A DNA stretch of 64,000 nt from Synechocystis salina LEGE 00031 (GCF_015207985.1 NZ_JADEVV010000003.1:1-64000); one strand, 5' to 3'; positions 55,801 to 63,264 are shown, numbered from the stretch's first letter. The notes: a model not told the origin generated them from the letters alone. Numbers and translations are program-made.

Positions 55801-57223
55801 CGGCAGAGGTAGCCGCCGCAATAATGTTGGGGGACGTGTCTTGGATGTTATAGGGCCCTGCAAAGTTACCCAAACCTTGGAGGGTTTCAGCACCGGCAAC
55901 GGTTACGGGAGTTGAAGGATTAGAAAGAGCAACGCTGTCGGCAGCAAGCACCGCAGGGGAGCTCTCCGACGCCAAAACATTGGCAGAGGTATCGAGGATG
56001 TTGTAGGGACCAACGAAGTTACCTAAACCTTGGAGGGTTTCAGCACCGGCAACGGTTATACCCACACCGGGGTCGGACAGGGTTACGCTGTCAGCGCCAA
56101 GCACCGCAGGGGAACCAGCTGCACCCAAAATAGCGGCGGAAGTATCTTCGATGTTGTAGGGACCAGAGAAGTTACCCAAACCTTGGAGGGTTTGAGCACC
56201 GGCAACGGTTACAGGTACACCGGGGTCAGTGAGAGATACACTGGTGGCACCGGCCGCAACTGCCGTGTTAGCGAGGATAGCAGCGGAAGTATCTTCAACG
56301 GCGTAGATACCGTCAAAATTAGCTAAAGCAGTTAGATCACCAGCGGTGGCAACATCGACAAAGGAATCTGTGATACCAACACTGGCGGCACCGGATACGG
56401 CAACACCACCACCAAGGACGTCGGTGGCGGAATCAAGAATGTCCCAGGTAACACCGGGAGCCAAAGAATCGGCGGTGGCGAGCAGAATTTCCGCATTGTC
56501 CACAGTCAAAGGAGCCGCGGGGGATTGGTTGGCAATGACAGTGGTGGCATCAACCACAACAGAGTCAGCGGTACCAGCAATTAAGTTATCGGCACTGTCG
56601 CTAATGGTGTAGAGAGGGGGCAGATTAGGCGTCGCCTGAGCTTGAGCAATGGTAAAGACGTTTACGCCCGCAGCCAGTTCAATAATCTGAGCTTCTGCAG
56701 CCAACACACTCCCAGGAGTTTCATCAACTCCAGCAATAATTGCACTCGCATCGGCAGACTGTTCGGGGGTGAAAGTATTGACACCAACACTAGAAAACGT
56801 TTCAGCAAAGAGGAGAGACGTATCAGTTTTGTTGATCAAAGCATCCAACCGGTCGGTCAGACCCGCATCAGCAGAAGCATGATTGAGCGCGCTGGGGAAA
56901 ACTAAATAGTTATCGGGGGACAATGACAACCAGTTAATCCAATAGTCAAGTTCCTCTGTGGGGACCAGGGAAGTGTCGTTAATGTCAATGTTGTAGAGAT
57001 TGGCAAAAACTTGAGCAATGTATTGACGCTTATTCGCAGTTTGGGGCGCTTGGAAGAAGGGATACTTCACCTTTGCATCAGCGCTGTTGGCAAACAGGGC
57101 AACTGCTTCGTCATAGGTGATATTTGCCCCATCTGTAGCCCACCAGTTCAGATCGCTGGTAGATACACCCTTGCCGGTGTACATGATCTGCAGAGCCGCA
57201 ATTATGTTAGGACTTAGTGCCAT
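49826..57223 (-). CDS. Giant RTX/S-layer-like surface protein (hemolysin-type calcium-binding repeats)
   Basis: A 2465-residue secreted protein without a classical signal peptide, probably exported by a type I system and assembled on the cell surface (like the Synechocystis S-layer/hemolysin-like protein Sll1951, which is shorter). Residues ~1-140 resemble the DUF4214/RsaA-type N-terminal anchor (AALQIMYTGKGVS...DLNWWATDG). About residues 300-970 are a tandem array of 51-residue repeats. Residues ~1024-1131 look like a Calx-beta domain. Residues ~1428-2254 hold RTX-type GGxGxD repeats that bind calcium, and the last ~200 residues are a C-terminal export region. Almost no Cys. A strong promoter lies at 57310-57337 and GAGGAG precedes the start. 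Translation has a strongly Asp/Gly/Ala/Val composition. The longest genes of this kind often vary in repeat number between strains. Confidence 0.9.
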   Translation of the reverse strand: MALSPNIIAALQIMYTGKGVSTSDLNWWATDGANITYDEAVALFANSADAKVKYPFFQAPQTANKRQYIAQVFANLYNIDINDTSLVPTEELDYWINWLSLSPDNYLVFPSALNHASADAGLTDRLDALINKTDTSLLFAETFSSVGVNTFTPEQSADASAIIAGVDETPGSVLAAEAQIIELAAGVNVFTIAQAQATPNLPPLYTISDSADNLIAGTADSVVVDATTVIANQSPAAPLTVDNAEILLATADSLAPGVTWDILDSATDVLGGGVAVSGAASVGITDSFVDVATAGDLTALANFDGIYAVEDTSAAILANTAVAAGATSVSLTDPGVPVTVAGAQTLQGLGNFSGPYNIEDTSAAILGAAGSPAVLGADSVTLSDPGVGITVAGAETLQGLGNFVGPYNILDTSANVLASESSPAVLAADSVALSNPSTPVTVAGAETLQGLGNFAGPYNIQDTSPNIIAAATSAAVLGAETVSLDDSFAFVTVAGSDTLLGLGNFVGPYSILDTSANILAAATSPAVLGADSVVLSNPGVGITVADAETLQGLGNFVGAYNILDTSANILAAATSPAVLGADSVVLSNSSAPVSVADAEVLQGLGNFEGPYAIEDTSANILASATSPAVLDATSVTLSDPGVAITVADAKTLQDLGNFGGLYNIEDTSAAILGNATSAAVLNAESVILSNPGVPVSVAGAQTLQGLGNFEGPYHIEDTSANILAAATTPAVLDATSVELSDPGVPVTVAEAETLQGLPTFAGPYNIEDTSAAILAAATTGAVLDADSVTLSDPGVPVTVDGAETLQGLGNFVGPYNIEDTSAAILAAATTGAVLDADSVTLSDPGVPVTVDGAETLQGLGNFVGPYNIEDTSAAILAAATTGAVLDADSVTLSDPGVGITVADAEVLQGLGNFVGPYHILDTSANILAAASSPAVIDATSVSLSNPGVGVTVADAETLADIPGFGGPYSIADSLEALTAAIGNPVVDGATDYSLTNAAGSLGIISDAQLLLVQGALNSSDYTFTTVDITASRPQVHEGSVTEILLTLSEAQATDTIVTFFLTPGDPTAPDTGTDESNTNDFIGGQFNPITVLIPAGDLSVSVDYSPFLDGIAEFTEGFSVVVTLSGSAAGAVFDLGGLGILDGPGDGSTVNLTVGNDIVSATTFIAAPELSIGGLTANTLNTGDRLTGIGDDKTSLTVTWVASTFGSNLVQLQMKGVDDLNVTLLQDDLNIFANNPGGVTVTDLKNLKASGSVNGDFSLIDLQSKLETITVQNYFFGDDVNVTIGDPFLAGGDDVLELLLDQVTASKAGNTRVNVSDFSGTGGYENLGITSGVTTTSKGITNTVEIDGILAVEDIGITGNENLTLATSLISSVVNVDATGSALIPEFQGNPVFTGDLKAFVDTPGGDLIFLSGSGDDEISISRTAFEGGHILEGGAGNDELTVTGDAFGDPAGHLVGGGEGNDSILVTGDAGDGFGDFAGHLVFGDGGDDFIEVTGDALASTAGHSVFGGSGNDVLLVSGAAIAVDSEAGHVIDGNDGDDFIDVSGDATATTTLVNDDALAGHTVGGGTGNDLIVIEGDAFADSLDGDASAGHSVNGGNGDDIITIGDGVDDGVDDGDATAFASPIDGIANAGHTVNGGDGNDTITINGDTLAVGFIAFNGHIVNGGAGNDDIFLNGDGNHLAFGGTGDDLIVMTGVGNVTFFGEDGEDTLVGNAGNDFLSGGANDDFLIGGDGNDTLTGGEDDDTMFGDEGDDLFIIDAGIDFVGDLGNSTSPDGDQFQVSKNAIGNIAVVGDWIAIPDGPPGKEGTWNQGEANLEIASPLGLLVDLSNANTGPGAPSPTNGFTVVGNVGKDTIIGSGDNDTLHGGIGNDTISGDEWFVGTPSFDFTVTFGGGNDTLSGDTGNDLIVGDLLIDNAVDVSIDTDSFIVGGDDSIDGGTGNDQIAGDLLISADEDVTITDSLFFGGDDSIDGGTGNDEIVGDLWISAGGDVTITDSLFLGGDDTIDGGTGNDEIVGDFAILVDDGSVLIDPTVIDGGDDIITGGDGNDALVGDLSIVASSVTIEGDIVEDTFIIGGDDFVEGGEGNDAIVGDAFIDGDLVEITKTTVLGGNDELFGEEISVAGDGSEFIVGDVFIDAVNLTLDKFTFGSFNPSTGLVEVGNDFIVGGNGVDGNGLVGDLLFQVDNAPTLTDLTLIGGNDTIFGGDAEDLLVGDFAIQQGGGDFGVANLVSLSDATEFALAGGKDFLQGGKGDDTYYGGGGIDTIVLGNNITNPFGAGLNGDNEIWYMNGASENGARNGANVDVITGFNTINDKFVFAAGPGNFLANLNLQAGVPTLAFGGSLLPPIPPAVYPVNGTGFNLAPTVTDAHADNLNNVFESVTNPLASFSGGIPLFDPAFVGTLASLLQMQQINVTSGAFAGRQFLFINDGVAEVNTQDDFLVEITGITGTFGGAIPLTENFEVRQFNV
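54310..56300 (-). repeat. 153-bp tandem repeat array inside the surface protein gene
   Basis: About twelve well-conserved and two or three degenerate copies of a 51-residue (153-bp) unit with the core VAGAETLQGLGNF, GPYNIEDTSANIL and AVLDADSVTLSDPG. Spacing is exactly 153 bases between equivalent points (for example 54631 and 54784). Two adjacent units near 54600-54910 encode identical 51-residue stretches, with only scattered third-position changes. Confidence 0.9.
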
Positions 57224-57739
57224 AGGACTTCTTAAAACTCCTCAGTTTTTACGGTAAAAAATATACAAAACAGGGTTCATCTATGTGTGTCTAGGAGTTG
57301 CTTAGGGTAATCATAGCAAGAATCGCCTTGCTGTCAAGACCAGAAGCATGGTGCCACCAACAGATGATTATTCGCGCTTTTTCAACATTGTCTACTCGGC
57401 GAATAGTAGAACTTTTTCTAGTCAACCCGGGACGGCGGACCCATGGGGACCTCCATAAGAATTGGCTAGAATTGCTACTCCAGGCAAATTATAGCCTACG
57501 AACAAGGAAATGCAGAGATATTTTGCTGGCCAGCGCCTGAAAATCCAGAATGGCTAGATAGGCGGGCAACGAATTCACTGCTGTTAATCGTGATTAATCC
57601 CCTTTGCCCCTACTCACTAAAAGCTATGGTAAAAAAGGGAGAAGATGTATGAATTGGACAGAAAATTTTTCATTACAGTTCCCTTGGTGCGTAATTAACC
57701 CTCCCTGTCCTCCCCTTTTAGGGGCAAAAGGAAAGAAAG
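57224..57739. other. Intergenic interval between the surface protein and FkbM genes
   Basis: Carries the promoter and leader of the surface protein gene (57310-57337). The rest, about 400 bases, shows no convincing gene, though a degenerate C-run/G-run palindrome lies around 57697-57727. Confidence 0.65.
57310..57337 (-). promoter_or_regulatory. Strong sigma70-type promoter of the surface protein gene
   Basis: Read on the minus strand, TTGACA (57337-57332) is a perfect -35 box, followed after 16 bases by TATGAT (57315-57310), preceded by TGC in an extended -10-like context. This gives a ~80-base leader before the ATG at 57223, with GAGGAG about 15 bases ahead of it. A perfect -35 is rare in cyanobacteria, so high expression is likely. 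Confidence 0.75.
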
Positions 57740-58474
57740 CTAATAGTACCAATCTGGGGTTAGGCCGGCTGCTGTGTTGATGAAAATACAATCCAAGGTA
57801 GTCAACTCTCCCTGGGGGCCACGGTAGGGCTCGGAAACATCCCAGAGGCGAAAATTGAGTGGCAGTAACCAATTGGCGATTTCCGTTAGGAGGGGAGTTC
57901 CAGGGCCATAACCCCGGTAGAGCCAGCACTCCAGAAATAAAACGTCAACTTTAGTTAATGTTTGGGGCGCTCCCCGGAGAATGGCCAACTCGTTGCCCTG
58001 GGTGTCGATTTTAATCACCTGGGGTTGGGGCAAATGAAGCTTGGCCAGGGCCGAATCCAAAGTGAGCAGGGGAACTTGGACGGCCTTGGTGGGGGGACTG
58101 CCCTGCGGCATGGCCAGGGTGGTGCTACTGGCGGGGTCATTGAAGACATTAACTGTTATGGTCCCGTCCCGATCGCCGAGGGCATATTTATATAGATGGA
58201 AAGAAGGATAAACCCGCAATGTTTCCGCCATCAGACCTTGATAATCCGGCACATGGTCCACCAAGGGCTCGAATAAATAGAAGTCAGCCTCCGTTGCCAC
58301 CTGTTTCATATAGTAGGACCAGCCACTATTGGAAGCGCCCACATCGAAAATCACCTGGGGATGGTAGCCCAAGTTGGCCAGGCGGCGGAATACTTGACGG
58401 TCTAGCTGGAGCACCTGCCCATCCAGATCATCGAGCATTGTTTGGTATTGGGGAGAAAGGCTGGGGGAAGACAT
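57740..58474 (-). CDS. FkbM family SAM-dependent methyltransferase
   Basis: A 244-residue methyltransferase of the FkbM family (PF05050 type). The SAM-binding motif I is IFDVGASNSGWSYYM near residues 40-54; QVIKIDTQGNELAILRGA is the FkbM signature, with ...DVLFLECWLYRGY following. Such enzymes O-methylate sugars in polysaccharides or natural products. Near neighbours are a surface protein and a lipoprotein, so a surface-glycan role is plausible but unproven. Confidence 0.85.
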   Translation of the reverse strand: MSSPSLSPQYQTMLDDLDGQVLQLDRQVFRRLANLGYHPQVIFDVGASNSGWSYYMKQVATEADFYLFEPLVDHVPDYQGLMAETLRVYPSFHLYKYALGDRDGTITVNVFNDPASSTTLAMPQGSPPTKAVQVPLLTLDSALAKLHLPQPQVIKIDTQGNELAILRGAPQTLTKVDVLFLECWLYRGYGPGTPLLTEIANWLLPLNFRLWDVSEPYRGPQGELTTLDCIFINTAAGLTPDWYY

Positions 58475-58612
58475 TACCTAACTGTAGGCCAAGGGAGCAA
58501 GCTGGCCCAGGGCCCCAGGGAAATCGGCCCTATCTGTCGACTATGGATAATCCCAAACGCTATAAAGCTATAAGGTCAGGCTAAATCCGGGGCTACCCAG
58601 AGTACCCAGAGA

Positions 58613-59833
58613 TCAATTACTAGCGGTTTGGGTTTGTTGGGAACCCCAATCCACCAGCTTGACAATGACGTCCTGGGGGGAACGGCCCCGGAAGCGGGGA
58701 GCATTGCCATCAAATTCGAGTTTTTGCCCCTTTTGCAGGAGATAAGGACGAGCTAAACCAATCTGGATACTATCTAAAATAGTATTGTCGGTGGCGTCCT
58801 CCACTTGGAAGGTCAAACGGCGCACCTCAAGGGTTTCTTGGCCAGCATTACAGAGCACACCAACGGAATTGATCAAATCACCGCCCCTTTCATTAACTGC
58901 CAACTTGAGCACCGCTAGGTTACGGATTTCACCGTAGCCAATGCCATCTTCTTCAGGGCCCCTGAGGGGGACAGTGCGGGTGGTGTTGGTGTTCCGGGTG
59001 GTGGTGGTGGTAACAGTGCCGCCCATTTCCTGGGCCATTGCCCCTAAAATTTGGACGAATCCTTGGCCGAAAGCCTCCATGGCGGCTTCCGCATCCAATG
59101 AAGATCCTGCCGCAGTGGGAGAAGTGGGGGGAGTGAGGGGCGGTAAAGCGGGGGAACCCACATCCCTCGTGACAGAATCTCCGTACTGTTCTAGCACCAC
59201 ATTGGGCGGGGCTCCAAAGGGATTGATGGCTTTGACCCTAACCCGGCCACCGGAAAGGCGATCGCCGACGGTCACATTACGCGCGACGGGCTCCCCAGGG
59301 GCTTGGACAATGGCATAGGGACGACTACCGATCTCAATAACGCCGGAAACCACCACTGCCCTGGCATCGTTGGGGAACAGGGGCGGAGGAGCGGTTGGTG
59401 AGGGGGATAGATTAACAGTGCCCGGAGTGCTGGGAGTGGCAGAAGTAGCGGTGGTTGTAGTTGTGGTGACAGAGCCGCCGTTAGTTTTAGCCTGCTTTGC
59501 CCCATTGGCCTCCCCTGGCTTGGGCGGATCAAGTTGACAGACCGATTCCCGAATCTTCGCTTCCACAGGAATTAGCTCGAACGGATTTGCCCGGCCGGCG
59601 CGGATCTCCCTCAGCCGTTGATCCGGTAAGACGGGGGGAATTAACCCCAGGGCTGCCATATCTACCGGAGGCAGAGGCCGGACTGCGGCCAGAGGCACCC
59701 GCGGGGGAGGCATTTCTTGGGTATCTGAGGAAACATCAGTTTCACCATCACCACCGCCGGGGAGAAATCCACATCCGCCGCTGAAAATCAGCAGAGAGCC
59801 AGTTAAAAGGGAGAATAGGGGTCGCTTCTTCAT
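58613..59833 (-). CDS. Predicted lipoprotein, Pro/Thr-rich
   Basis: A 406-residue lipoprotein I cannot assign. The N-terminus KKRPLFSLLTGSLLIFSGGC ends in a lipobox (SGGC, Cys21). Residues 115-150 and 225-280 are Thr/Pro-rich low-complexity linkers (TTTTTTATSATP and similar). Residues ~150-225 (VVVSGVIEIGSRPYAIVQAPGEPVARNVTVGDRL) resemble a PilP-like pilus assembly domain fold. The last ~100 residues form a beta-rich domain with a FxVED-type segment. It lies upstream of and divergent from apcA. Confidence 0.72.
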   Translation of the reverse strand: MKKRPLFSLLTGSLLIFSGGCGFLPGGGDGETDVSSDTQEMPPPRVPLAAVRPLPPVDMAALGLIPPVLPDQRLREIRAGRANPFELIPVEAKIRESVCQLDPPKPGEANGAKQAKTNGGSVTTTTTTATSATPSTPGTVNLSPSPTAPPPLFPNDARAVVVSGVIEIGSRPYAIVQAPGEPVARNVTVGDRLSGGRVRVKAINPFGAPPNVVLEQYGDSVTRDVGSPALPPLTPPTSPTAAGSSLDAEAAMEAFGQGFVQILGAMAQEMGGTVTTTTTRNTNTTRTVPLRGPEEDGIGYGEIRNLAVLKLAVNERGGDLINSVGVLCNAGQETLEVRRLTFQVEDATDNTILDSIQIGLARPYLLQKGQKLEFDGNAPRFRGRSPQDVIVKLVDWGSQQTQTASN

Positions 59834-60179
59834 TATTGGAATCGCTGCAACACAGCCGAAAATACGAAGGGAGGCGGAGGAGTGGAAGTCAAAATTCGGG
59901 AAAATTTGGATTTAACCATTACTTTCCCCTCTAATCTTACAGCCTCCCCCTAAAATGCCAAGGGATTAGGGCAAATTCAGGGGGCGATCGTCAAGAAATA
60001 TTACAAACTGTTACGGGGACAGTGTAATCAGGAACGCAATGCCTGAGAATAGTTTGGGCAGGTTGCTCGCTGGAGTCCGCTGGTTAACGGCTTTGTCCAG
60101 TTCGTGACTATGTCTCGGTTGATAAAATCAGCTTAAAGCCTTTTTTTAACGTTTTAAATCTTTACGGAGGAATCCATCC
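59834..60179. promoter_or_regulatory. apcA upstream region with an HLR1-like RpaB site
   Basis: These 346 bases separate the lipoprotein gene from apcA. An HLR1-like direct repeat aTTACAaa-ct-gTTACgg occurs at 60000-60016, matching the RpaB consensus (G/T)TTACA(T/A)(T/A)NN(G/T)TTACA(T/A)(T/A) in all but three positions. A -10-like TAAAAT lies at 60123-60128, but no good -35 sits at the right distance, as expected for an activator-dependent promoter. ACGGAGGAATCC precedes the ATG. Confidence 0.6.
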
Positions 60180-60665
60180 ATGAGTATCGTCACGAAATCA
60201 ATCGTGAATGCTGATGCAGAAGCCCGCTACCTAAGCCCGGGTGAACTGGATCGTATTAAATCTTTCGTTACCGGCGGTGCCGCCCGTCTTCGCATTGCTG
60301 AAACCTTGACCGGTTCCCGCGAAACCATCGTTAAACAAGCTGGCGATCGCCTTTTCCAAAAACGTCCTGACATCGTTTCCCCCGGTGGCAATGCCTACGG
60401 TGAAGAAATGACCGCCACCTGCTTGCGCGACATGGACTACTACCTCCGCCTCGTCACCTACGGTGTGGTTTCCGGTGACGTTACCCCCATCGAAGAAATC
60501 GGTTTAGTGGGCGTAAGGGAAATGTATCGTTCCCTCGGCACCCCCATTGAAGCCGTTGCTCAAAGTGTCCGGGAAATGAAAGAAGTTGCTTCTGGTTTGA
60601 TGTCCTCCGATGATGCCGCCGAAGCCTCTGCCTACTTTGATTTCGTTATCGGTGCCATGAGCTAG
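60180..60665 (+). CDS. apcA: Allophycocyanin alpha subunit
   Basis: A 161-residue globin-like phycobiliprotein that forms the core of the phycobilisome. Phycocyanobilin attaches to Cys81 ([11 protein letters not shown]). The N-terminal [19 protein letters not shown] is typical. The first gene of apcABC; the coding sequence lacks unusual codons. Confidence 0.98.
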   Translation: MSIVTKSIVNADAEARYLSPGELDRIKSFVTGGAARLRIAETLTGSRETIVKQAGDRLFQKRPDIVSPGGNAYGEEMTATCLRDMDYYLRLVTYGVVSGDVTPIEEIGLVGVREMYRSLGTPIEAVAQSVREMKEVASGLMSSDDAAEASAYFDFVIGAMS

Positions 60666-60760
60666 GTTGTTAAACCTGAGCTTATTGAAGTGTTGAGCCC
60701 TAATTATTCAACCCTTTTAGCAATTTTTCCCATTGAGTAAGATTTAAGGAAACCAAAACT

Positions 60761-61246
60761 ATGCAAGACGCAATTACGGCTGTAATCAACTCTGCTGACG
60801 TTCAAGGTAAGTACCTCGACGGTGCTGCCATGGACAAACTGAAAAGCTACTTCGCCAGCGGTGAACTGCGGGTGCGGGCTGCCAGTGTAATCAGCGCCAA
60901 CGCCGCCACCATCGTTAAAGAAGCTGTGGCCAAATCCCTGTTGTACTCCGATGTCACCCGTCCCGGTGGCAACATGTACACCACCCGTCGCTATGCGGCT
61001 TGTATCCGTGACTTGGACTACTACCTCCGCTATGCCACCTATGCCATGTTGGCCGGTGACGCTTCCATTCTCGATGAGCGTGTACTCAACGGTTTGAAAG
61101 AAACCTACAACTCCTTGGGTGTACCCATCTCTTCCACCGTGCAAGCTATCCAAGCCATCAAAGAAGTTACCGCTAGCTTGGTTGGTGCTGATGCTGGCAA
61201 AGAAATGGGCGTTTACCTCGACTACATCTGCTCTGGCTTGAGCTAG
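60761..61246 (+). CDS. apcB: Allophycocyanin beta subunit
   Basis: A 161-residue phycobiliprotein that pairs with ApcA to make the trimers of the phycobilisome core. The bilin-binding Cys81 is in [11 protein letters not shown], and Asn71 (GGNMY) is the site that is methylated in beta subunits. It follows apcA by 95 bases on the same transcript. Confidence 0.98.
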   Translation: MQDAITAVINSADVQGKYLDGAAMDKLKSYFASGELRVRAASVISANAATIVKEAVAKSLLYSDVTRPGGNMYTTRRYAACIRDLDYYLRYATYAMLAGDASILDERVLNGLKETYNSLGVPISSTVQAIQAIKEVTASLVGADAGKEMGVYLDYICSGLS

Positions 61247-61345
61247 TCCTGGATTCCCGTGGGTGATTCTGCCTTGGTTGATTTACAACTTAGCCAGTAG
61301 CCCCTCTGTTGGAACGGGAAGTCTAAAGTGAGTGCTGGGGCCGTT

Positions 61346-61374
61346 AAAGCCACCACCGGGATAGCCGGGGTTTT
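61346..61374 (+). promoter_or_regulatory. Hairpin between apcB and apcC
   Basis: Outer stem AAAGCC (61346-61351) with GGTTTT (61369-61374), inner stem CCGG-GATAG-CCGG (61356-61368), followed by the end of a T4 run. It may act as a partial terminator, lowering apcC relative to apcAB, or as a processing or stability element. Confidence 0.45.
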
Positions 61375-61458
61375 AGCTGACCGGTATTGACTTCTGACTC
61401 CCGTTCTGTCGCATATGCCAACTTTTTAAGAGAAAACGTTTTAGGAGAGCCACACCCC

Positions 61459-61662
61459 ATGCGGATGTTTAGAATTACGGCTTGTGTTCCTAGCCAAACC
61501 CGGATTCGGACACAACGGGAATTACAAAATACTTATTTTACGAAGTTGGTGCCCTACGACAATTGGTTTCGTGAGCAACAGCGCATCATGAAAATGGGCG
61601 GCAAAATTGTGAAAGTCGAATTAGCCACTGGCCGTCCCGGCACCAATGCGGGTCTGGCCTAG
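61459..61662 (+). CDS. apcC: Phycobilisome core linker ApcC (Lc 7.8)
   Basis: A 67-residue linker that caps allophycocyanin core cylinders. The sequence MRMFRITACVPSQTR and KLVPYDNWFREQQRIMKMGG are the classical ApcC features (CpcD-like fold). The start is ATG 61459; the frame is open another 72 bases upstream without support. The third gene of the operon, ended by the terminator below. Confidence 0.97.
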   Translation: MRMFRITACVPSQTRIRTQRELQNTYFTKLVPYDNWFREQQRIMKMGGKIVKVELATGRPGTNAGLA

Positions 61663-61725
61663 GCTCGAGACTAGTTGTTGCTAATTTAGCAATGTTGAAT
61701 GGCAATTTTATGAATCAATTTCTTT

Positions 61726-61749
61726 GAGGTCAGCAATGGCCTCTTTTTT
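61726..61749 (+). terminator. Terminator of the apc operon
   Basis: GAGGTC (61726-61731) pairs with GGCCTC (61738-61743) in a 6-bp stem with one G-T pair and a 6-base loop, followed by six T residues. Confidence 0.78.
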
Positions 61750-61781
61750 GTGATTTTTTGCATCTTCTGCCCTTAGGTTGT

Positions 61782-62000
61782 TCAGGAAGCCTGATAAATG
61801 GCGGGTCGATAGGTTGGCAGAGGAATGGATTTTCCCTCCGCTTTGGCACTTTCTAACCACAATTTTTTGGCAATTTCCAACTCCCGGAGAGCTTCAAATG
61901 GTGATTCACCAAAGGCGGAACAACAATTAAGATCGGGAATATCGGCAATATAACCTTCATCTTCTTCACTGTAAAAGATATTGATGTGATAGTCCTTCAT
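61782..62000 (-). CDS. hicB: HicB-like antitoxin
   Basis: A 72-residue HicB-family antitoxin, with the fold signature INIFYSEEDEGYIADIPDLNCCSAFGES and the helix FEALRELEIAKKLWLESAKAEGKSIPLP. It neutralises HicA and probably represses the pair, although a C-terminal DNA-binding domain is not seen in this short version. The stop of hicA lies 2 bases before its start. Confidence 0.88.
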   Translation of the reverse strand: MKDYHINIFYSEEDEGYIADIPDLNCCSAFGESPFEALRELEIAKKLWLESAKAEGKSIPLPTYRPAIYQAS

Positions 62001-62002
62001 AA

Positions 62003-62254
62003 TTAATCCTCCAATCTGAGATTATATTTTTCAACTAAAGTTAAAAACTGTTTGATTTGGTAAGGTTTGGCCTGTCCTTTAACATTTTGAACGTTAACCA
62101 ATTCTGTGACGTCGGAGTGGATAAAAATATGGTGACTCCCACTAATTCTGGAAAGATGAAAACCAAATGACTCTATCAGGCTTACAAAATCGTTAAAAGG
62201 TATATTCTTTGAGCAAGACAAAATTTGTTTTAAAAGTTTATGTTTCCTCCCCAT
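62003..62254 (-). CDS. hicA: HicA-like mRNA interferase toxin
   Basis: An 83-residue dsRBD-like toxin that cleaves mRNA. The conserved His in ISGSHHIFIH (residues ~37-46) and the FNDFVSLIESFGF helix are HicA marks. The C-terminal LTLVEKYNLRLED is longer than in minimal HicA proteins. It precedes hicB in a two-gene operon. Confidence 0.85.
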   Translation of the reverse strand: MGRKHKLLKQILSCSKNIPFNDFVSLIESFGFHLSRISGSHHIFIHSDVTELVNVQNVKGQAKPYQIKQFLTLVEKYNLRLED

Positions 62255-62282
62255 ATAATCTCAATTCTCCCCACTACTATTA

Positions 62283-63185
62283 TCAATCACTCTCTTCTCT
62301 TCTAGCTTGAAAGCAACACCATTCCTGGCGCTTCCAAATGGCGACCACCGTCCAACCGTTTTGCTCCAGCGCATCGGCGATCGCCTGACTTTGTTCTACC
62401 ATAATGCCACTGAGAATGGCCCAACCTTGGGGTTTGACCAGGGGGGTGAATTGGGGCAGTAAATCGACAATGACATCCGCCAAAATATTGCAAATAATGC
62501 CATCCACCGGCTCCGCAATTAACTGCTCCAACTCCGGCACACTGCCCTCATTAATGACCAAATTATCGGGGTGAATTTGATTCAGATGGCGATTATGGCG
62601 GGCCGAATCCACCGTTAGGGGGTCATTGTCCACCCCGTACACTTTGGCCGCCCCTAATAAAATTGCTCCAATGCCCAAAATACCGGAACCACAACCAAGA
62701 TCCGCCAACACTTGATTTTTGTCTGGATCCACTCGCATTTCCAAGGACTCCAAACAAAGCTGGGTGGTGGCATGGGTGCCGGTGCCAAAGGCCACCCCGG
62801 GGTCGAGGCGCAGAATCAGGCGATCGCCAGGGTCTAGGGGATCAATCCAGGCTGGGTAGATAATAAACCGATCGCCAACAGGGGTGGGTTGCCAATGCTC
62901 CTTCCAACTAATGGACCAATCTTCTTCGTCAATCAATTGCCAATGGAAACGGGGCTTGGGCACCTGGAGTAATAGGGCGTCCTGCTCACACCAGAGGGCG
63001 AGGGCGGCGAGGTCAAGAATTTCTGCCTTTTCCTGGGGTAAATAACCACGGATGAGCAGGGAATGGGCCTTTTTTTCAGTGGAAGTGCCCACACAGCCAA
63101 ACTTTTCCAGCCGCCAAAAAGCAGTTTCTTCCAGGGAAGGATGGCAAAGTATTCTAATTTCCCACCAACTATTAGCCACAGCCAT
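62283..63185 (-). CDS. prmA: Ribosomal protein L11 methyltransferase
   Basis: A 300-residue SAM-dependent methyltransferase that methylates ribosomal protein L11. The SAM-binding motif VLADLGCGSGILGIGAILLGA near residues 160-180 and the CNILADVI motif are characteristic, as is the N-terminal WWEIRI substrate domain. The GTGTHATTQLCLE motif precedes the SAM loop. It lies about 80 bases downstream of serA on the same strand. Confidence 0.93.
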   Translation of the reverse strand: MAVANSWWEIRILCHPSLEETAFWRLEKFGCVGTSTEKKAHSLLIRGYLPQEKAEILDLAALALWCEQDALLLQVPKPRFHWQLIDEEDWSISWKEHWQPTPVGDRFIIYPAWIDPLDPGDRLILRLDPGVAFGTGTHATTQLCLESLEMRVDPDKNQVLADLGCGSGILGIGAILLGAAKVYGVDNDPLTVDSARHNRHLNQIHPDNLVINEGSVPELEQLIAEPVDGIICNILADVIVDLLPQFTPLVKPQGWAILSGIMVEQSQAIADALEQNGWTVVAIWKRQEWCCFQARREESD

Positions 63186-63264
63186 TCATTCCTCCCTGAT
63201 ATGGGCCAACGGCAGGGGAGGGATTTAAACCTCCCGAAATTGACTTCAACCTTTGGCAAGCTGA

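Noticed and set aside
54310-56300. Regular repeats resembling a CRISPR array
   Set aside because: Unit length is 153 bp, the repeats are in frame and coding, and there are no unique spacers.
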